Source: Bacillus altitudinis 41KF2b (GTDB lineage: Bacteria; Bacillota; Bacilli; Bacillales; Bacillaceae). Taken from it: DNA of 64,000 bases. The position numbers and the translations under genes are program-made. The notes under the pieces are model-generated. The model searched no databases. It was not told where the DNA came from and was given only the letters and a program-made list of their open reading frames with translations. Every line of letters begins with the position of its first letter. Position 1 is the stretch's first letter. This document shows positions 25,670 through 34,115 of the stretch, one piece after another. The DNA is taken from assembly GCF_000691145.1 (NCBI RefSeq), contig NZ_ASJC01000002.1, forward strand, positions 186,001 through 250,000. The letters are read 5' to 3'.

Positions 25670-26335
25670 TTAGTTTGCCGGCTGTTTCTCAGGCTGCTTT
25701 GATCGTTGAAGCTTTTGCCATTCCTTTTCAACCTCATCAGCGTAATCAAGATGAGCATAAGCACCCTGATCGGCAAATTGTGCATAGCTGCCCGCTTTTG
25801 TCTCCATTTCCTCTATACGATTCTCCATGCGTAGAAATTCTTTATAAGCACTTTCACTATCAACCTTATTCATAGATTCATTCATATGCTGCTTTGCCTG
25901 TGCGGCATTGGCTCTTGCAATCAGCGCTTGCTTCTTGTCTTTAACATCACGCAGTTTTGTTTCTAGATGCTGCAACTGTTCTTTCAGCTCTTTCAGCTGT
26001 TTAACAGATTGCTGATAGGCTTCTTGATATTCGTTGTGCTTTTCTTCAAAATACTTCATTTCAGTCAGTGCTTTCCGTACAAGTTCTTCTTCTCCTGCCT
26101 GAAACGCCAGCTCCGCCTGTTTCTTTCGCTTATCAGCAAATGCTTCTGTTTCTTCTGCTTTTCTCAAGAAACCTTGCTGAATGGTTTGCTGTTTAATGAT
26201 CGCATGTTTCGCTTTGGCAATATCGTCCTCCATATCACGAACATATTGATTCAGCATGACACGCGGATTCTCCAATTTATCTAAGCCTTCATTGACTGTT
26301 GCAACAAACATATCACGTACTCTTCTTAATACCAT
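25670..26335 (-). CDS. liaH: LiaH, PspA/IM30-family phage-shock protein
   Basis: A 221-residue, almost fully helical coiled-coil protein of the PspA/Vipp1 (ESCRT-III-like) family, forming large rings that protect the membrane. It begins VLRRVRDMFVATVNEGLDKLENP and has long Lys/Glu/Gln-rich heptads. GGAGGAAT precedes the start. It lies 15 bases after liaI and is the main output of the LiaRS system. Confidence 0.96.
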   Translation of the reverse strand: MVLRRVRDMFVATVNEGLDKLENPRVMLNQYVRDMEDDIAKAKHAIIKQQTIQQGFLRKAEETEAFADKRKKQAELAFQAGEEELVRKALTEMKYFEEKHNEYQEAYQQSVKQLKELKEQLQHLETKLRDVKDKKQALIARANAAQAKQHMNESMNKVDSESAYKEFLRMENRIEEMETKAGSYAQFADQGAYAHLDYADEVEKEWQKLQRSKQPEKQPAN

Positions 26336-26350
26336 TTCATATTCCTCCCT

Positions 26351-26746
26351 TTATTTTTTCTTTAAAAAATCTTCCCATTCTTGATCAAATGACGTGTGCA
26401 TAGATTCTTCCATGTTCGGTGCCGTGTTTGGCTCCATATATGTTGTTCTGCCGGATGATTCCTTTGCAGATTCACCATTGATCATCTTCCAGCCAAAGTA
26501 GAGAAGTACTCCAGCAAATGCGATTCCGAGTAAAAATGGCAGCGACTGTGCGACGAGCAATACACCGATAATAGTGAGTATGACCCCTGTTGTTTTACTG
26601 CCTTTATCATATTTTTTGACACCTACATAAATGAGCCAGGCCCCAATCAAAGTCGGGATCAGCCCGCCCAATGAACCACCAAAGAAGATGGATAAACCGA
26701 TAAACATCAGGATTGAACCGATGATGGTTTTACTTGTGATTTTCAT
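26351..26746 (-). CDS. liaI: LiaI, membrane anchor for LiaH
   Basis: A 131-residue protein with three to four hydrophobic helices (SKTIIGSILMFIGLSIFFGG, then LIPTLIGAWLIYVG, TTGVILTIIGVLLVAQSL, LLGIAFAGVLLYFGW) and a short acidic cytoplasmic tail. It recruits LiaH to the membrane. I chose the ATG at 26746, seven bases after AAAGGAGG; the two ATGs and the start further upstream overlap or precede that site. First gene of the lia operon. Confidence 0.93.
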   Translation of the reverse strand: MKITSKTIIGSILMFIGLSIFFGGSLGGLIPTLIGAWLIYVGVKKYDKGSKTTGVILTIIGVLLVAQSLPFLLGIAFAGVLLYFGWKMINGESAKESSGRTTYMEPNTAPNMEESMHTSFDQEWEDFLKKK

Positions 26747-26831
26747 CTTCATGCCTCCTTTCTTGCTCCTTGCTTTCACTATAGTCAAAAAAGGAAGCTG
26801 GCAAAACGTGTCGTAGATTGATCTTTGGTTG

Positions 26832-26843
26832 CGACCAGAGTCG
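26832..26843. promoter_or_regulatory. LiaR box upstream of liaI
   Basis: CGACCAGAGTCG has the palindromic half-sites CGAC/GTCG with a 4-base centre. With its surroundings (minus strand ACGACTCTGGTC) it resembles the LiaR site of B. subtilis PliaI. It lies 86 bases upstream of the liaI start; a -10-like TATAGT is at 26778-26783. Confidence 0.72.
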
Positions 26844-26881
26844 TAACATGGCTCAGACTGAGCGGTTGAATCTATAGAAAA

Positions 26882-26906
26882 AGCACTCTTCGACTAGAAG
26901 AGTGCT
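26882..26906. terminator. Left copy of duplicated terminator at repeat copy C
   Basis: AGCACTCTTC, loop GACTA, GAAGAGTGCT, preceded by AAAAA and followed directly by the repeat. On the minus strand it is followed by TTTTTC and terminates transcripts leaving yvqK after they cross the repeat. Confidence 0.88.
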
Positions 26907-27081
26907 CAGATTATTGACAAAGGGCTAAAATGAACTTTATTTTAGCTCTTTGTCTTCTTTTCAGTGTGATAGAAAACCTTTGCAGTCTAGGAAGAACAGT
27001 TACTTTTGCGGAGCGAATTGGACATTCGTGAGCACCGGCACGCAGGACTGACAAAGAATGCGAGGGTTTGCCTACACGCTG
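26907..27081 (-). repeat. Terminator-flanked repeat element, copy C (reverse)
   Basis: A 175 bp copy in the opposite orientation to A and B: on the plus strand it begins CAGATTATTGACAAAGGGC and ends CCTACACGCTG. Both domains are present, but the 16 bp hairpin carries one change (GCTC for GCCC) and the closing stem reads CAGTGTG. The middle of domain I differs most from A and B. It lies between liaI and yvqK, both on the minus strand, about 60 bases upstream of the LiaR box. It is flanked by terminator copies that differ by one base in 25. Confidence 0.85.
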
Positions 27082-27106
27082 AACACTCTTCGACTAGAAG
27101 AGTGCT
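27082..27106. terminator. Right copy of duplicated terminator at repeat copy C
   Basis: AACACTCTTC, loop GACTA, GAAGAGTGCT then TTTTC. It differs from the left copy by one base, which disrupts one pair at the foot of the stem. It lies just after the yvqK stop codon. Confidence 0.85.
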
Positions 27107-27111
27107 TTTCC

Positions 27112-27681
27112 TCATTTAGAACGAAACACGTCTGCACTTCGTTCATATTCAACATCCGCTTCACCGAGCCGATGATTCACAATACGGGCGACAGCAAATA
27201 AATAGTCGGATAGACGGTTCACATATGTGAGCGTAACTGCTGGAATTTCCTCCTGCTTTGCGAGTGTCACAATATGCCGCTCGGCTCTCCTGACGACTGT
27301 TCGCGCTACATGTAAGAGGGCAGCACCTTCCTGGCCGCCAGGTAAAATAAATTTAGTCAGCGGTGCGGCTTCTTCTACATACACGTCCATTCGCTTTTCA
27401 AGGACTGTGACAGATTCTTCTTTTAACTTGCCTTCTTTCGGAGGTTTCACCGCTGCCAAATCACCGCCGCAGTCAAACAGCTCATGCTGAATGACCATCA
27501 GCTCAGATAGAATATCTTGAAACAATTCGCCATGCTGCCTTAAGTTTGCATGGGCTAGTCCAATCAAACTATTCGCCTCATCTAATGTACCGTACGCTTC
27601 TACTCTTGCGTCATCTTTATCAGCCCGCCCGCCAATCAAGCCTGTTTGACCTTCATCTCCGGTTTTTGTATAAAGTTTCAT
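27112..27681 (-). CDS. yvqK: YvqK, cob(I)alamin adenosyltransferase (PduO type)
   Basis: ATP:cob(I)alamin adenosyltransferase that makes adenosylcobalamin. At 189 residues it is a single PduO-type five-helix domain with the N-terminal ATP loop TKTGDEGQTGLIGG, DARVEAYGTLDEANS and the active-site segment VRRAERH. GGGGGAACCTCA precedes the ATG. It lies beside the lia operon, as in B. subtilis. An ABC importer suggested to carry vitamin B12 (yvrABC) lies 10 kb away and would be its direct neighbour in B. subtilis. Confidence 0.95.
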   Translation of the reverse strand: MKLYTKTGDEGQTGLIGGRADKDDARVEAYGTLDEANSLIGLAHANLRQHGELFQDILSELMVIQHELFDCGGDLAAVKPPKEGKLKEESVTVLEKRMDVYVEEAAPLTKFILPGGQEGAALLHVARTVVRRAERHIVTLAKQEEIPAVTLTYVNRLSDYLFAVARIVNHRLGEADVEYERSADVFRSK

Positions 27682-27797
27682 TGAGGTTCCCCCTTATCCA
27701 TTGCTTGTTCCTTTTAGTATACCCTGAAGTGGAAAAGATGTATTTGTTTTATTATGAAACACTTCTATTCAAAATCTCTTCATTTCCACTTTATATG

Positions 27798-27843
27798 TTG
27801 AATGATGAAACATCACATTTTATAATAAATGAAAGCGCTTTTT
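27798..27843 (+). promoter_or_regulatory. Promoter with cre-like site for the 27871 dehydrogenase
   Basis: TTGAAT (27798-27803), 17 bases, TATAAT (27821-27826) is a well-formed sigma-A promoter. Directly after it, TGAAAGCGCTTTTT (27830-27843) contains the palindrome AAAGCGCTTT and resembles a catabolite-responsive element, placed at the start of transcription for repression by CcpA or a LacI-type relative. Confidence 0.72.
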
Positions 27844-27870
27844 AATCATGACAGATGGGTGGGATGATAG

Positions 27871-28617
27871 ATGACTTTACAAAACAAAGTAGCAATCATT
27901 ACAGGTGCAAGCAGAGGGATTGGCCGCGCCATTGCGGAGGCATTTGTCTCTGAAGGAGCTAAAGTGGTGCTGAACGGAACGAATGAAGTGCTATTGCAAG
28001 ACGTTTGCTCCTCTCTGAATAAAGAAGAGACCCGCGCTGTTTCTGTCGCTGGTGATGCTAGTTTACCAGCGACAGCTGTCTCCCTCGTTGAGAAGGCAAA
28101 AAACCATTTCGGACAGATTGATATATTGGTCAACAATGCTGGGATCAATTTGCGGAAATCAACAGTCGATACATCTGTTGATGAATGGAAAAGACTAATT
28201 GATATTAATTTGACGGGTACGTTTCTCATGTGTCAAGCAGTCATTCCTGACATGATCAAACAGCAAGGCGGGAAGATTGTCAACATGAGTTCAACTACTG
28301 GCAAAACCCCTCATCACAATGCATCACCCGCTTACGGCGTTTCAAAGGCAGGTATCAATTACTTAACGATGCATCTTGCCAAAGAATTAGCAGCACATCA
28401 CATTCATGTAAATGCTGTCTGTCCTGGGCCAATTGAGACAGACATGAGCAAACAGTGGAGTGATGAATACCGTAGATCTGTTTTAGAAAGAATTCCTCTG
28501 AAAACAATTGGAACACCGCAGCAAGTCGCAAACGCCGTTACCTTTTTAGCCTCTGATCAGTCAGATTTCATCACAGGAGAAACCATCAATATGAATGGCG
28601 GAACGTATATGAACTAA
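27871..28617 (+). CDS. SDR-family oxidoreductase (FabG-like)
   Basis: A 248-residue classical short-chain dehydrogenase. The dinucleotide motif is TGASRGIGRAIAE, then NNAGINLRK, catalytic Ser in NMSSTTGK, YGVSKAGINY (YxxxK) and PGPIETDM. It ends GETINMNGGTYMN, a common end for sugar or sugar-acid dehydrogenases of this class. The substrate is not determined. Its upstream cre-like site suggests a catabolic role. It stands divergent from yvqK and convergent with the pdxA2-dtnK unit, with which it may share a pathway. Confidence 0.85.
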   Translation: MTLQNKVAIITGASRGIGRAIAEAFVSEGAKVVLNGTNEVLLQDVCSSLNKEETRAVSVAGDASLPATAVSLVEKAKNHFGQIDILVNNAGINLRKSTVDTSVDEWKRLIDINLTGTFLMCQAVIPDMIKQQGGKIVNMSSTTGKTPHHNASPAYGVSKAGINYLTMHLAKELAAHHIHVNAVCPGPIETDMSKQWSDEYRRSVLERIPLKTIGTPQQVANAVTFLASDQSDFITGETINMNGGTYMN

Positions 28618-28647
28618 AGAAAGAGCCTCCATTGGAAGGCTCTTTCT
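28618..28647. terminator. Bidirectional terminator between the SDR gene and pdxA2
   Basis: AGAAAGAGCCT (28618-28628) and AGGCTCTTTCT (28637-28647) form an 11 bp stem, with T-rich sequence to the right and A-rich sequence to the left. Confidence 0.85.
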
Positions 28648-28653
28648 CTTTTA

Positions 28654-29658
28654 CTATCGGTTCTCTCTCGTACCAGAAAGCATGATTGCCTGCCGAATGG
28701 CTTCTTCCATACTCGCAGAATCAGCCTTTCCTGTTCCTGCAATATCAAATGCCGTCCCATGATCGACACTTGTACGGATTATAGGCAATCCAACTGTAAT
28801 GTTCACGCCTGATTCTAAGCCAAGCACCTTGATTGGTCCATGCCCTTGATCATGATACATCGCCACAACGATATCAAAGTCGCCTCTTGTCGCCCTAAAG
28901 AACAGTGTATCAGCTGGTAGCGGGCCAAATACTTGAACCCCTTCATCCTGTGCTCGTTCTACTGCTGGAATGATCTTCTCCTCTTCTTCTCCGTTTCCAA
29001 ACAGACCATTCTCCCCGGCATGCGGATTAATCCCGCACACAGCAATTCTAGGTGCAGGGATACCAGACCGAACGAGGGTATCATGAGCCAGTTTAATCGT
29101 TGTGTATACACGCTCAGGATTGATTTTTAAGATGGCATCCATTAATCCGATATGTGTCGTCACATGCACCACTTTTAAATTAGGAGCTGCCAGCATCATG
29201 GCATAATCGTCCGTACCTGTCAGGTCAGCTAAAATTTCTGTATGCCCTGGATACATATGACCAGCCTTATGAAGTGCTTCCTTGTTTAACGGTGCTGTAC
29301 AAATGCCGTCAATTCTACGGTCATTCGCAAGTGTAATGGCTTTTTCAAGATATCGAAAAGCGGCATTCCCTGCTTCTTTTGAAATCTCTCCTACTGGAAT
29401 ATCACTTGTTAATAGATGAAGATCAAGACAAGGAACGGCACCAGCTTTTACTTGTTCCGCTTCCTCCGGTTCTTTAATACTGACAATCTCCACATCTGTA
29501 TTCACAAAATCTTTCGCCCTATTTAATATATGGGTGTCTCCAATGACAAATAGTACGGCTTCTTCATGTAAACGGCTTTGCTGGAAGGCTTTTAAAATAA
29601 TTTCAGGACCAACCCCAGAAGCATCTCCCATCGTTACAGCAATGATTGGTTTTGCCAT
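28654..29658 (-). CDS. pdxA2: PdxA2-type 4-phosphate acid-sugar dehydrogenase
   Basis: A 334-residue protein of the PdxA family: TMGDASGVGPEI at the N-terminus, YPGHTEILADLTG, and the metal-binding segment AMYHDQGHGPIKV. PdxA proper makes the pyridoxal precursor, but Bacillus makes PLP by PdxST. The adjacent DUF1537 kinase marks this as the PdxA2 branch, which oxidises and decarboxylates 4-phospho-threonate or -erythronate to dihydroxyacetone phosphate. The start lies inside dtnK (25-base overlap) with AGAGGGGG upstream. The precise stereoisomer used cannot be read from sequence. Confidence 0.85.
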   Translation of the reverse strand: MAKPIIAVTMGDASGVGPEIILKAFQQSRLHEEAVLFVIGDTHILNRAKDFVNTDVEIVSIKEPEEAEQVKAGAVPCLDLHLLTSDIPVGEISKEAGNAAFRYLEKAITLANDRRIDGICTAPLNKEALHKAGHMYPGHTEILADLTGTDDYAMMLAAPNLKVVHVTTHIGLMDAILKINPERVYTTIKLAHDTLVRSGIPAPRIAVCGINPHAGENGLFGNGEEEEKIIPAVERAQDEGVQVFGPLPADTLFFRATRGDFDIVVAMYHDQGHGPIKVLGLESGVNITVGLPIIRTSVDHGTAFDIAGTGKADSASMEEAIRQAIMLSGTRENR

Positions 29659-30980
29659 TCGTCTACCCCCTCTATGTTTTTCAACACTTCAACCGCATGG
29701 AGCACAGAATCTTTTTGACCATATGCCCCTGCTTTTGTGACCGCATATACACTCGTATCAACGAGCCGCCCAAGCGGGATGCCGGGTTCAATTTCTTTCA
29801 ACAGCTGAATCCCGCCTGCTCCAAGCTCATGGCATATCGCACGCGCCGTATCTCCACCAGTTAAAAAAAGGCGTTTCACCCCTGTTAATTCAACAATGTC
29901 TTTTGTGATCTTACCAAGACAGACAGATAAGGTACTTCCTACTTCTTGTCTTGTCATGCCATTCGCTTCACCGTATGCCAACATCTGTTCAACCATTTCT
30001 GGCCTTGCGTCTGTATAAAGGAGAATATCTTCATCCTGACGAATGAGCAGCTGATCCATGACTGATTTCCTTTCCCATGCTTCACGGCCGTTTAATACAT
30101 TCAACGGGTTCACTTTCACCTCGAGACAATCGTGCTTTTCTCTTAAAAAAGCAAACTGCTCATTTGTTTTTTGAGAAGCACTTCCTGAAACGATGAGAAC
30201 AGATTCATGCTTTTTTGCATGAGAAAGATTGCGGTGTTTCGCAACATAGGATGATAATGCGCCAGCGAGTCCAGCTGACCCAACCCAAAGCACTCTTTGA
30301 TTGATCTTCATAAACAAATCAACGATCTGTGTTAAATCATTGTTCGTTTCTGCATCACACACAAACCATTGATGACCATGTTTTAATAAAGATGAAACGT
30401 CATGACTCGTTTCGTTTAGCTCTGAATAGACCGCCTGCTGCGAAAGATGTTTTGGCTTGATGTTTGTCTGCTCTTCAATTAAGTCTGAAATACTGGATGT
30501 CAGGACAGGCGTTTTTGGGTCCTTCGCTGCTTCTGATAGATGAACAGGCACACCCTCCACATAATGAATGCCATAGGCCGTAGATCTATTCGCATCGGGG
30601 TAAGCGGGGGCAATGACTGCCGCATCAAACCGGCCAAGATCCATTAGTGCCTGAAGCTCTATTCCTATATTTCCTCTTAACGTTGAATCTATTTTTTTAA
30701 AGAAAAGGTGTGAATCTCCTTGTAGAAACGGCTGAACCATTTGACTGACCTCATTATACGCTCTTTCAGAAGACATACTTCGCGAGTCTGTATCGACAAT
30801 CAGTACATCTTCCTCCTTGTACCGGCTCATATCCTCAAATGACGGCTGGAACAGCACAGAGGCTTTTAAACCGGCCTTCACAAATTGAACACCTGTATCA
30901 CTTGCGCCTGTTAAATCATCAGCCACAATGATCACCTTTTGCTCTAAGTTCGCTCCTTTTTTTAATAGATCGTTTGTCAT
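29634..30980 (-). CDS. dtnK: Four-carbon acid-sugar kinase (DUF1537, DtnK/OtnK type)
   Basis: A 448-residue kinase of the DUF1537 family. The N-terminal substrate domain contains VADDLTGASDTGVQF and FFKKIDSTLRGNIG. The C-terminal nucleotide domain contains VSGSASQKTNEQ and LFLTGGDTARAICHELGAGG. Characterised relatives phosphorylate D-threonate, L-threonate or D-erythronate at the 4-hydroxyl. GAGGTG precedes the ATG. It lies between the PrpR-type regulator (25 bases upstream) and pdxA2 (overlapping). The symbol is tentative because substrate stereochemistry is unknown. Confidence 0.83.
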   Translation of the reverse strand: MTNDLLKKGANLEQKVIIVADDLTGASDTGVQFVKAGLKASVLFQPSFEDMSRYKEEDVLIVDTDSRSMSSERAYNEVSQMVQPFLQGDSHLFFKKIDSTLRGNIGIELQALMDLGRFDAAVIAPAYPDANRSTAYGIHYVEGVPVHLSEAAKDPKTPVLTSSISDLIEEQTNIKPKHLSQQAVYSELNETSHDVSSLLKHGHQWFVCDAETNNDLTQIVDLFMKINQRVLWVGSAGLAGALSSYVAKHRNLSHAKKHESVLIVSGSASQKTNEQFAFLREKHDCLEVKVNPLNVLNGREAWERKSVMDQLLIRQDEDILLYTDARPEMVEQMLAYGEANGMTRQEVGSTLSVCLGKITKDIVELTGVKRLFLTGGDTARAICHELGAGGIQLLKEIEPGIPLGRLVDTSVYAVTKAGAYGQKDSVLHAVEVLKNIEGVDEWQNQSLL

Positions 30981-31005
30981 TTAGACACCTCGGTCTCATT
31001 GCATA

Positions 31006-32790
31006 TTATTCCTTTAACTTTCTCCACAGCGTCGTGCGGTTAATATTCAGCCGCTTTGCTGCTTTTGATTGATTCATATTTTCTTCTTCCAGTACCGTCC
31101 GAATGATTCGTCTTTCAATCTCGTCAAGCGTGCCATGTAAATAGCTGGACAGCTGTTTTTCTTCATTCTCAGAAGCAAGTTGCTCAATTGCCGGCTTTGC
31201 TTTACTCAACGTGATATATCCACTTTTTGTTGTCAGCACCAGTTCCTCCATAATCCGCTTGAACTGCCGGACATTTTCTCTAAATCGCTCGTTTTGAAAG
31301 GCGGCAATCACATCTGCTGACAGCCCAACAACCTGCGTCCCATAAAGAGAATTTAATTCAGCTATAAATAACCGGCTCATATCCTCAATATCTTCTGCCC
31401 GTTCAGATAACGGCGGGACATGAATGACGAGCTCCTGCAAACACGTATATAGGTCTTCATGAAACGCCCCAGATTGCATCAATTTGAACAAATCAACCGT
31501 AGATGCAGCCATCCAGCGAATGTTCTGCTGATGATGAATAAGCTGCTCGGCCATAATGGGCTGCATAGCCATTGGGACACGATCAATATCCTTCAGAAAG
31601 ATCGTCCCTTTTTGATGCACCGGAATTATGTTTACATCATCTAATTCAGTCAAACGGCTGCAATGCACCGTCATAAAGCTCTCATTTTTCCTCTCGCTCA
31701 TTTGGTGAATAGCAAAAGCAAGGCTTGATTTACCAGTTCCTTGTTCACCATAGAGACAAATCGATCGATCTGTTTGGCTGAACGCCTTTGCCCTTTTAAT
31801 CACATCTTTCATATTTGAACTCTGCTCAGTAAAAAGAGCAAATGGATGTGCTGAATGAACAGGTGCAGCCAGCGTCCATATAGACTGCCCCTCCCTATTA
31901 ATCACAGCAGAAGGCTTCTCAATCGTCAAAAGTAGCTCACCTTTAGATAATAAGCTTCCTTTGACATGCCACACTTGCTGCTGAAAGGAGATTTGAGAAT
32001 ATCCATTTTGTTTTCCTTCTCGAACTGCTTTTACTGCTGGTTCAAGCGCCGGGCACCAATCCATCACATCAACATGAGACGTAAACGGTGCAAATAACCC
32101 TTTTTCTGTCCATTCTTTCATTTGCTGATTGATAAAATAAAGCTGATTGTGCTGATCAATGATCAGCATCCCTTTTGACTCTTGGTCAATCATTTCACGA
32201 AAGAGGCGCTGCTCAGCTGTCGCCTCTTTATATAAACGGTACATTTGTTTTGCTTGATGAAACGCTTCTTTGACAGATTCACGTCCTGAGGTAATGAGCA
32301 TGCTTTGCATCCCCAACTCCTTGGCCGCTTTATCTGTAACCACATCACCCAGTACAACCTGTGTCCCTTGCTCCTGTAACTGCTGTAAAAAATCCCACAC
32401 TTCTTCCTCTTGCTGTATCGTATAAATATCAATTTTGATCCCGTATAACTCTCCGATGGTGCGTACACCTTGTGTAATATTTTCAAATCCAACTACTGCT
32501 TTTTTCCCTTGGTAATCTTTAATCAGCGTCAGGGCACGAAGCAAGTCGTAGCCTGACACAGGGATATCCACCACTGGAATGTTGACGTGTTTTTGAATAA
32601 GCGCAGCTGTCCCCCCGCGGCTCATAATAATATCCATTCCTTGAGCCTCGGCCTGTTCTGCCAGTGCAACACCAGACCTAAGATCTCCGACTTCAAGCTG
32701 GAATGTGATGCTTTTTTCGTCTTTGGCAAGGTCGATTAATACATCGCCTAATCCTTTATACGGCGCAATACCTAATACTTTTATATTCAT
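31006..32790 (-). CDS. PrpR-type regulator lacking the sigma-54 GAFTGA loop
   Basis: A 594-residue regulator with four parts: a PrpR_N sensor domain (about 1-170, VVGFENITQGVRTIGELYG), a PAS-like region (about 205-310), an AAA+ domain (about 320-520) with Walker A GEQGTGKSS, and a Fis-type helix-turn-helix at the C-terminus (MNQSKAAKRLNINRTTLWRKLKE region). The segment between Walker A and Walker B is short, the GAFTGA loop required to contact sigma-54 is missing, and the Walker B region reads GTIFLKDID. It therefore probably works with sigma-A RNA polymerase. The ATG at 32790 has GGGGGT upstream. It is followed by dtnK and pdxA2. Confidence 0.85.
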   Translation of the reverse strand: MNIKVLGIAPYKGLGDVLIDLAKDEKSITFQLEVGDLRSGVALAEQAEAQGMDIIMSRGGTAALIQKHVNIPVVDIPVSGYDLLRALTLIKDYQGKKAVVGFENITQGVRTIGELYGIKIDIYTIQQEEEVWDFLQQLQEQGTQVVLGDVVTDKAAKELGMQSMLITSGRESVKEAFHQAKQMYRLYKEATAEQRLFREMIDQESKGMLIIDQHNQLYFINQQMKEWTEKGLFAPFTSHVDVMDWCPALEPAVKAVREGKQNGYSQISFQQQVWHVKGSLLSKGELLLTIEKPSAVINREGQSIWTLAAPVHSAHPFALFTEQSSNMKDVIKRAKAFSQTDRSICLYGEQGTGKSSLAFAIHQMSERKNESFMTVHCSRLTELDDVNIIPVHQKGTIFLKDIDRVPMAMQPIMAEQLIHHQQNIRWMAASTVDLFKLMQSGAFHEDLYTCLQELVIHVPPLSERAEDIEDMSRLFIAELNSLYGTQVVGLSADVIAAFQNERFRENVRQFKRIMEELVLTTKSGYITLSKAKPAIEQLASENEEKQLSSYLHGTLDEIERRIIRTVLEEENMNQSKAAKRLNINRTTLWRKLKE

Positions 32791-32865
32791 GAAAAGGACC
32801 CCCATTTTTTATCTCTTCATCGTGAGACATACGTTGAGGGAGTCCAAATGTTAGCAAATTGAGAC

Positions 32866-32910
32866 AACCCTCCAAACATCAATTATAAATGAAGAAAATG
32901 AGGGTTACAA
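32866..32910 (-). promoter_or_regulatory. Promoter of the PrpR-type regulator operon
   Basis: On the minus strand TTGTAA (32905-32910), 17 bases, TATAAT (32882-32887). The inverted heptamers AACCCTC (32866-32872) and GAGGGTT (32900-32906) flank the -10 box and could be an operator. It separates the regulator-dtnK-pdxA2 unit from the sialidase gene upstream. Confidence 0.72.
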
Positions 32911-32936
32911 TTCACGGAAACACTGATCCCTTGCGG

Positions 32937-34115
32937 TTAAGACGTATGATGCATCCATTCTTCTTTCACACACACATACTTGATGGCTTGCCGGTAAAAA
33001 GTAAACGCAATGTGCAGGCTCCCATCTTTTCCTTCTATGATGGATGGATAGGAATATTCTCGATTCAATTTGTCCTTTGAGTTGTTTGTCATGGCATATC
33101 CATCGCCAATTTCAAGGTTACGTCTGACGGGCCATGTCGCACCATCATCCGTCGAGATGGCAAGTGTCATTGGCGCACGAGGTGTTCCCCAAAAGGCTGG
33201 ACGTGCCTCTGTATCAATGGCCGTGCGTGTATCGCCTTCATCCTCAATCTCATCATATAAGGACGCCCTTCTTTCTGTTTGATCATCCGCATTGATATGG
33301 TTATACACGAGGGCAAGATGACCATTATGGAGCACCGTAAATTGAATGGATGAGTTATTGTTTGGTAGCTCTGTTGCTTTTGGCTCAGACCATGTCCGTC
33401 CATGATCCACTGAACGGCTCATATAAATCGAATCAGCAAACCGGCTTCTAAAGAGGGCAAGCAGGGAACCATCCACACATTTTCCGATATTCATATGAAC
33501 ACAGCCAGTACTGTTGGGCACAGTGACCTCTTCCCAGGTCTTCCCTTGATCTGAGGAAATCTTCACAGCACTGACATCACGGTTTCCTGTCCATTTTACG
33601 CCAGGAATCGTTTTACAATAGAACACCGGAAGGAGCCAATCATCATTATCCAATATAACAATAGGCTGTCGTATAAACGTCCCCGGCTGATCAAATAAAG
33701 TACCAATCTCTCCCCAAGTCTCTCCTCTATCCTCCGATAAACGATATCTCACAAGAGCTGTATCTTGATTGCCAGAAAGTTGTGCTGTATAAAGCAGCCA
33801 CAGCCTGCCATCTTTCTCTTGAAAAAGAACTGGATTTTGTTCAGATCTTGTAGAATCATCAGACAGCTTCACAGCCTTCGTCCATTGATTACTTCCTTGC
33901 TTGAGCCTTGACATATAGATAGAGATATCAGGAATTCCTTCTTGCGTACCGCCAAACCATACACACAGCAAATCTCCATTATCCAGTTCGATGAGATTAG
34001 CCGCATGGTTTTGCACGCAATCTGTTGGTAAAAAGGCTTCTTTTCTAGCTGCGTCTTGTTCATTTTGTCGCAATTTTCCATCTATTTTGATCATGATGTC
34101 TTCATTTGTCATCAT
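32937..34115 (-). CDS. Cytoplasmic sialidase-fold (BNR/Asp-box) protein
   Basis: A 392-residue six-bladed beta-propeller of the sialidase superfamily (BNR repeat type). Four Asp boxes of form SxDxGxTW are visible: SEDRGETW, SSDQGKTW, SVDHGRTW and STDDGATW. There is no signal peptide or membrane segment, so it would act on an imported substrate. The start has AAGGAGAATT and overlaps the symporter stop by 4 bases. The genomic partners (symporter, alcohol dehydrogenase, DapA-type aldolase) suggest a hydrolase or lyase of a small acidic glycoside, but sialic acid is not established: no nanE or nanK is present. Confidence 0.78.
   Translation of the reverse strand: MMTNEDIMIKIDGKLRQNEQDAARKEAFLPTDCVQNHAANLIELDNGDLLCVWFGGTQEGIPDISIYMSRLKQGSNQWTKAVKLSDDSTRSEQNPVLFQEKDGRLWLLYTAQLSGNQDTALVRYRLSEDRGETWGEIGTLFDQPGTFIRQPIVILDNDDWLLPVFYCKTIPGVKWTGNRDVSAVKISSDQGKTWEEVTVPNSTGCVHMNIGKCVDGSLLALFRSRFADSIYMSRSVDHGRTWSEPKATELPNNNSSIQFTVLHNGHLALVYNHINADDQTERRASLYDEIEDEGDTRTAIDTEARPAFWGTPRAPMTLAISTDDGATWPVRRNLEIGDGYAMTNNSKDKLNREYSYPSIIEGKDGSLHIAFTFYRQAIKYVCVKEEWMHHTS

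Noticed and set aside
28654-29658. Assignment of PdxA to vitamin B6 synthesis
   Set aside because: Bacillus makes PLP with PdxST, and the gene overlaps a DUF1537 kinase, which marks the PdxA2 catabolic branch.
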